From an uncultured Pseudomonadota bacterium (GTDB lineage: Bacteria; Bdellovibrionota_B; Oligoflexia; Oligoflexales; CAILAO01), in the NCBI GenBank assembly GCA_903832105.1, contig CAILAO010000555.1:1-8500 (forward strand): DNA of 8,500 nt. Reading direction: 5' to 3'. The stretch's first letter is position 1; each line of letters opens with the position of its first letter. A program made the position numbers and the translations under genes. Positions 7,401 to 8,500 of this stretch are shown in pieces. The notes beneath the pieces are model-generated. The model saw only the letters and a program-made list of their open reading frames with translations. It did not search any database and was not told the origin of the DNA.

Positions 7401-7748
7401 CACCATCTTGCCTCAGGAACCTGGGTCTTCGTCTTTGGTATGGTGATTGTGAGGCAGGCACCTCCGACCGCAGGTGGCATGGTCTTTCTCACGCTTGAGG
7501 ATGAAACAGCCCTCATGAACCTTGTCGTAAAACCTTCGATTTATGCGAAGTACGGCCGTTTTATTGAAGAACAGTCATTTTTACTCGTTCTTGGCAGGCT
7601 GGAGCGAAAGGGCGATGCCAATAGCATTACCGTCACTCAGATCTTTTCTCCTCGCATGAAACGTTCTGAGGTGATTCCGCTGTATCCGGAATCAAAGAGC
7701 CTCGTCGCGCGAGAATCGGTGTTTGATCGAAGCCGGAATTATATGTAA
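4452..7748 (+). CDS. dnaE2: DnaE2, error-prone C-family DNA polymerase III alpha subunit
   Basis: A full-length 1098-residue DnaE2, the catalytic polymerase of the ImuA-ImuB-DnaE2 mutasome. Order: PHP domain (about 8-215, with TNFSFLIGASHP and LGITDYDG); palm and fingers with CQGRGSAANSAVCY; catalytic Asp405 and Asp407 in PDIDVDF followed by EHERREEVIQYIY; third catalytic Asp574 in FKIDILALG; the DnaE2 signature GFPESHAASFALLAYASAFLKCHFPAAY; and an OB fold (about 985-1070, FLTLEDETALMNLVV). All three polymerase acids are present, so it should be active. Two PHP positions that are usually His read Leu14 and Phe213, suggesting a PHP site that does not bind metal normally. The ATG at 4452 gives the family N-terminus. 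It overlaps the imuB end by 17 bases, and AGGGG (4435-4439) lies 12 bases upstream. Expression should follow the SOS promoter before lexA. Confidence 0.97.
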   Translation: MASLVKTYGWYEWLCHTNFSFLIGASHPGEMVETAVKYGYLSLGITDYDGVYGIARAYRVRQKLLKKEVKRSLRLRYGAEIHLAPDHNLPLCLQDTLILYALSHEGYFNLCSLLTLAHRGGKKEAHLSMDDLLAHPVNDLIAILPMRGVIRRGEGEHIRGLAERYAPLKEHLKGRFYSALSRHLNQAEDRWIPFGIALSKELEISTLLCQDVFFHTKGRKALNDVLHAIRCNRTMSETGREFFINAERRLHSLEELEKIYAPLPGFEASLKTSKNLSEMFHFDLHELTYHYPKEMIPAGLTAQEFLESLAWEHARKIYGTLLPDKVEHLLRHELQLVNHLSFADYFLTVWDIVRWARSQDILCQGRGSAANSAVCYVLGITAVDPSRFDLLFERFISVERGEPPDIDVDFEHERREEVIQYIYKRFGRDRAAMVANVVTFKSKGAMRFVGKALGIPEGLLSHASQILDVRDTREFRGNRFEKTVALAREDYLKRTHDSSDKLDCISDYTFKLWAAFANELRGFPRHLGIHSGGFVVSDLPIHRLAPTEPATMPGRTVIAWCKEDIEALGFFKIDILALGILTAIKKCLAMIRENYKKDLRLTTIPPEDPATYQMIQGADTVGVFQIESRAQMSMLPRLKPKNFYDLVVEVAIIRPGPIQGGMIHPYLRRRNGEEPLDIPDPRLEPILKRTYGVPIFQEQVMRVAMAVGGFTAGQADELRKNIGSFSIHGDVDLWIGNLESGMRKNGIKEDFIQGILGQIRGFSSYGFPESHAASFALLAYASAFLKCHFPAAYFAALLNAQPMGFYSRDTLIKTAERLGVQILPICVNHSEWDAKLEVIAGKGQREFGVRLGFHLIRGVCKEQVKAFVARRKEHGAWDHLETFLKEARLSRLDLTALAAANALKVLNVDRKDSIWLAEAAPYAQYLEERETKVLFPEESELEAVQADYQATSTSLGRHPTLLIKEHAWVFDVPIEKLALGVKLHHLASGTWVFVFGMVIVRQAPPTAGGMVFLTLEDETALMNLVVKPSIYAKYGRFIEEQSFLLVLGRLERKGDANSITVTQIFSPRMKRSEVIPLYPESKSLVARESVFDRSRNYM

Positions 7749-7757
7749 TATCAGCTT

Positions 7758-8500
7758 ATGTGTTACTCTGCCATGGTTGAAAATGATCTTGCCGAGCTTC
7801 GGCTCGCCTTCGATGCTGCACCATGTGAAGATGCTTTTAAAGCTTTTAATTCCTTATTCATAAGTAATCCAAAAAAATGTAAATCGATCGCTGAGCACGC
7901 ACAGATCTACCCAAATTATTATGCGCCAGTGGTCACAGCAGGGCTGCATGGTCGAATGATCTTGCCAATGCGTTATAGCATTGTGACTCCTCCGGGGGAG
8001 AATGGGCCAACACCCTTTAATGCACGTCGCGATCATCTTGCATCGAAGTTTTGGGCGAGGACTTTCTTGAAGCATCATGGAATCGTTATTATAAAAAGCT
8101 TTTTCGAGTGGGTTAAGGCTGGCGATCTTGTTAAAGCCGGGTTTTTGAAGGAATCGGATGTCAGTAAACATTTTGAGGAGGAGTCTCTGCGACGGAAAAG
8201 ACGCCTTTTGGATCAAGGAAAGCGTTATATTCCGACAGCTACCGAAAAAAAGGACCCTCTTATGAGAGATATGATCGTCCACTTTACACCCACAAAAAAT
8301 TTACACCTCATCGCACCCGTCATCTTCTCTGAAGAAGAAGATGTTGAAGGCTTTCTTCATCGCGGTTTTGCGATTATTACTGCTGAGGCGCCCCCGGAGA
8401 TTAAAAACACCGGACACGACCGTTGTCCCGTTTTTATTACTAACCAGACTGTAGATCTTTGGCTTAATCCACAAGGCAAAACAGCGCATGAAATCGATCA
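7758..8500 (+). CDS. SRAP-domain (YedK/HMCES-like) abasic-site shielding protein, 3' end outside window
   Basis: The frame is open from 7758 to the right edge (247 codons), lacking only a C-terminal part. SRAP proteins form a covalent link between Cys2 and abasic sites in single-stranded DNA and protect them from breakage. The start MCYSA places Cys at position 2, fixing the ATG at 7758 rather than the in-frame ATG at 7773. Other active-site residues are visible: Asn88 in PFNARRDHL, Glu117 in SFFEWV and His220 in GHDRCPV, followed by DLWLNP. The MCYSA start, NARRD and GHDRC wording mark a subfamily distinct from E. coli YedK (MCGR type). The Glu-His spacing is about 103 residues, roughly twice that of YedK, with a charged helical insert (about 120-165). 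Only 9 bases separate it from dnaE2 and no clear ribosome site is seen, so it is probably co-translated with the operon. SRAP genes are known to cluster with SOS genes. Confidence 0.88.
   Translation, partial: MCYSAMVENDLAELRLAFDAAPCEDAFKAFNSLFISNPKKCKSIAEHAQIYPNYYAPVVTAGLHGRMILPMRYSIVTPPGENGPTPFNARRDHLASKFWARTFLKHHGIVIIKSFFEWVKAGDLVKAGFLKESDVSKHFEEESLRRKRRLLDQGKRYIPTATEKKDPLMRDMIVHFTPTKNLHLIAPVIFSEEEDVEGFLHRGFAIITAEAPPEIKNTGHDRCPVFITNQTVDLWLNPQGKTAHEID

Noticed and set aside
7854..8282. 142-codon - strand frame near the right end
   Set aside because: The + strand frame here carries all four SRAP active-site residues in order.

Overview
The window holds an SOS-mutagenesis operon on the + strand, lexA-imuA-imuB-dnaE2-SRAP, and one divergent gene on the - strand for a lipid-anchored clan CD cysteine peptidase. 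Base composition is moderate. The gene content (a stand-alone ImuA/ImuB/DnaE2 mutasome under its own LexA, lipoprotein export) suggests a Gram-negative bacterium, most likely proteobacterial in the broad sense. The sequence alone does not fix a genus.

Layout: bases 1-1362 (- strand) carry a peptidase gene that runs off the left edge. It shows a lipobox, a His/Cys dyad of the legumain/caspase type, a canonical EF-hand loop and a HEAT-like tail. Bases 1363-1537 are the divergent control region. It contains an extended -10 promoter for the peptidase, two back-to-back inverted repeats, and a lexA promoter with a near-perfect SOS operator between its -35 and -10. Bases 1538-2224 are lexA. Bases 2268-7748 are imuA, imuB and dnaE2, with imuB overlapping imuA by 10 bases and dnaE2 overlapping imuB by 17. 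Bases 7758-8500 are a SRAP-domain (YedK/HMCES-like) gene that runs off the right edge.

Inferred operation: on DNA damage, RecA-stimulated LexA self-cleavage (Ala103-Gly104, Ser142/Lys180) relieves the single visible operator. The operon then makes ImuA and ImuB (accessory factors), DnaE2 (the catalytic error-prone polymerase) and a SRAP protein expected to cross-link to abasic sites in single-stranded DNA. The set therefore joins lesion bypass with abasic-site protection.

The most notable points are the probably leaderless lexA transcript, an ImuB that appears to lack most of the usual N-terminal palm region and has a degenerate clamp-binding motif, a SRAP gene as the fifth operon member, and the exported EF-hand peptidase back to back with the SOS operon. 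No RNA genes, CRISPR arrays or mobile elements were seen. The core operon is a known type; the divergent peptidase and the control region are the less ordinary parts.
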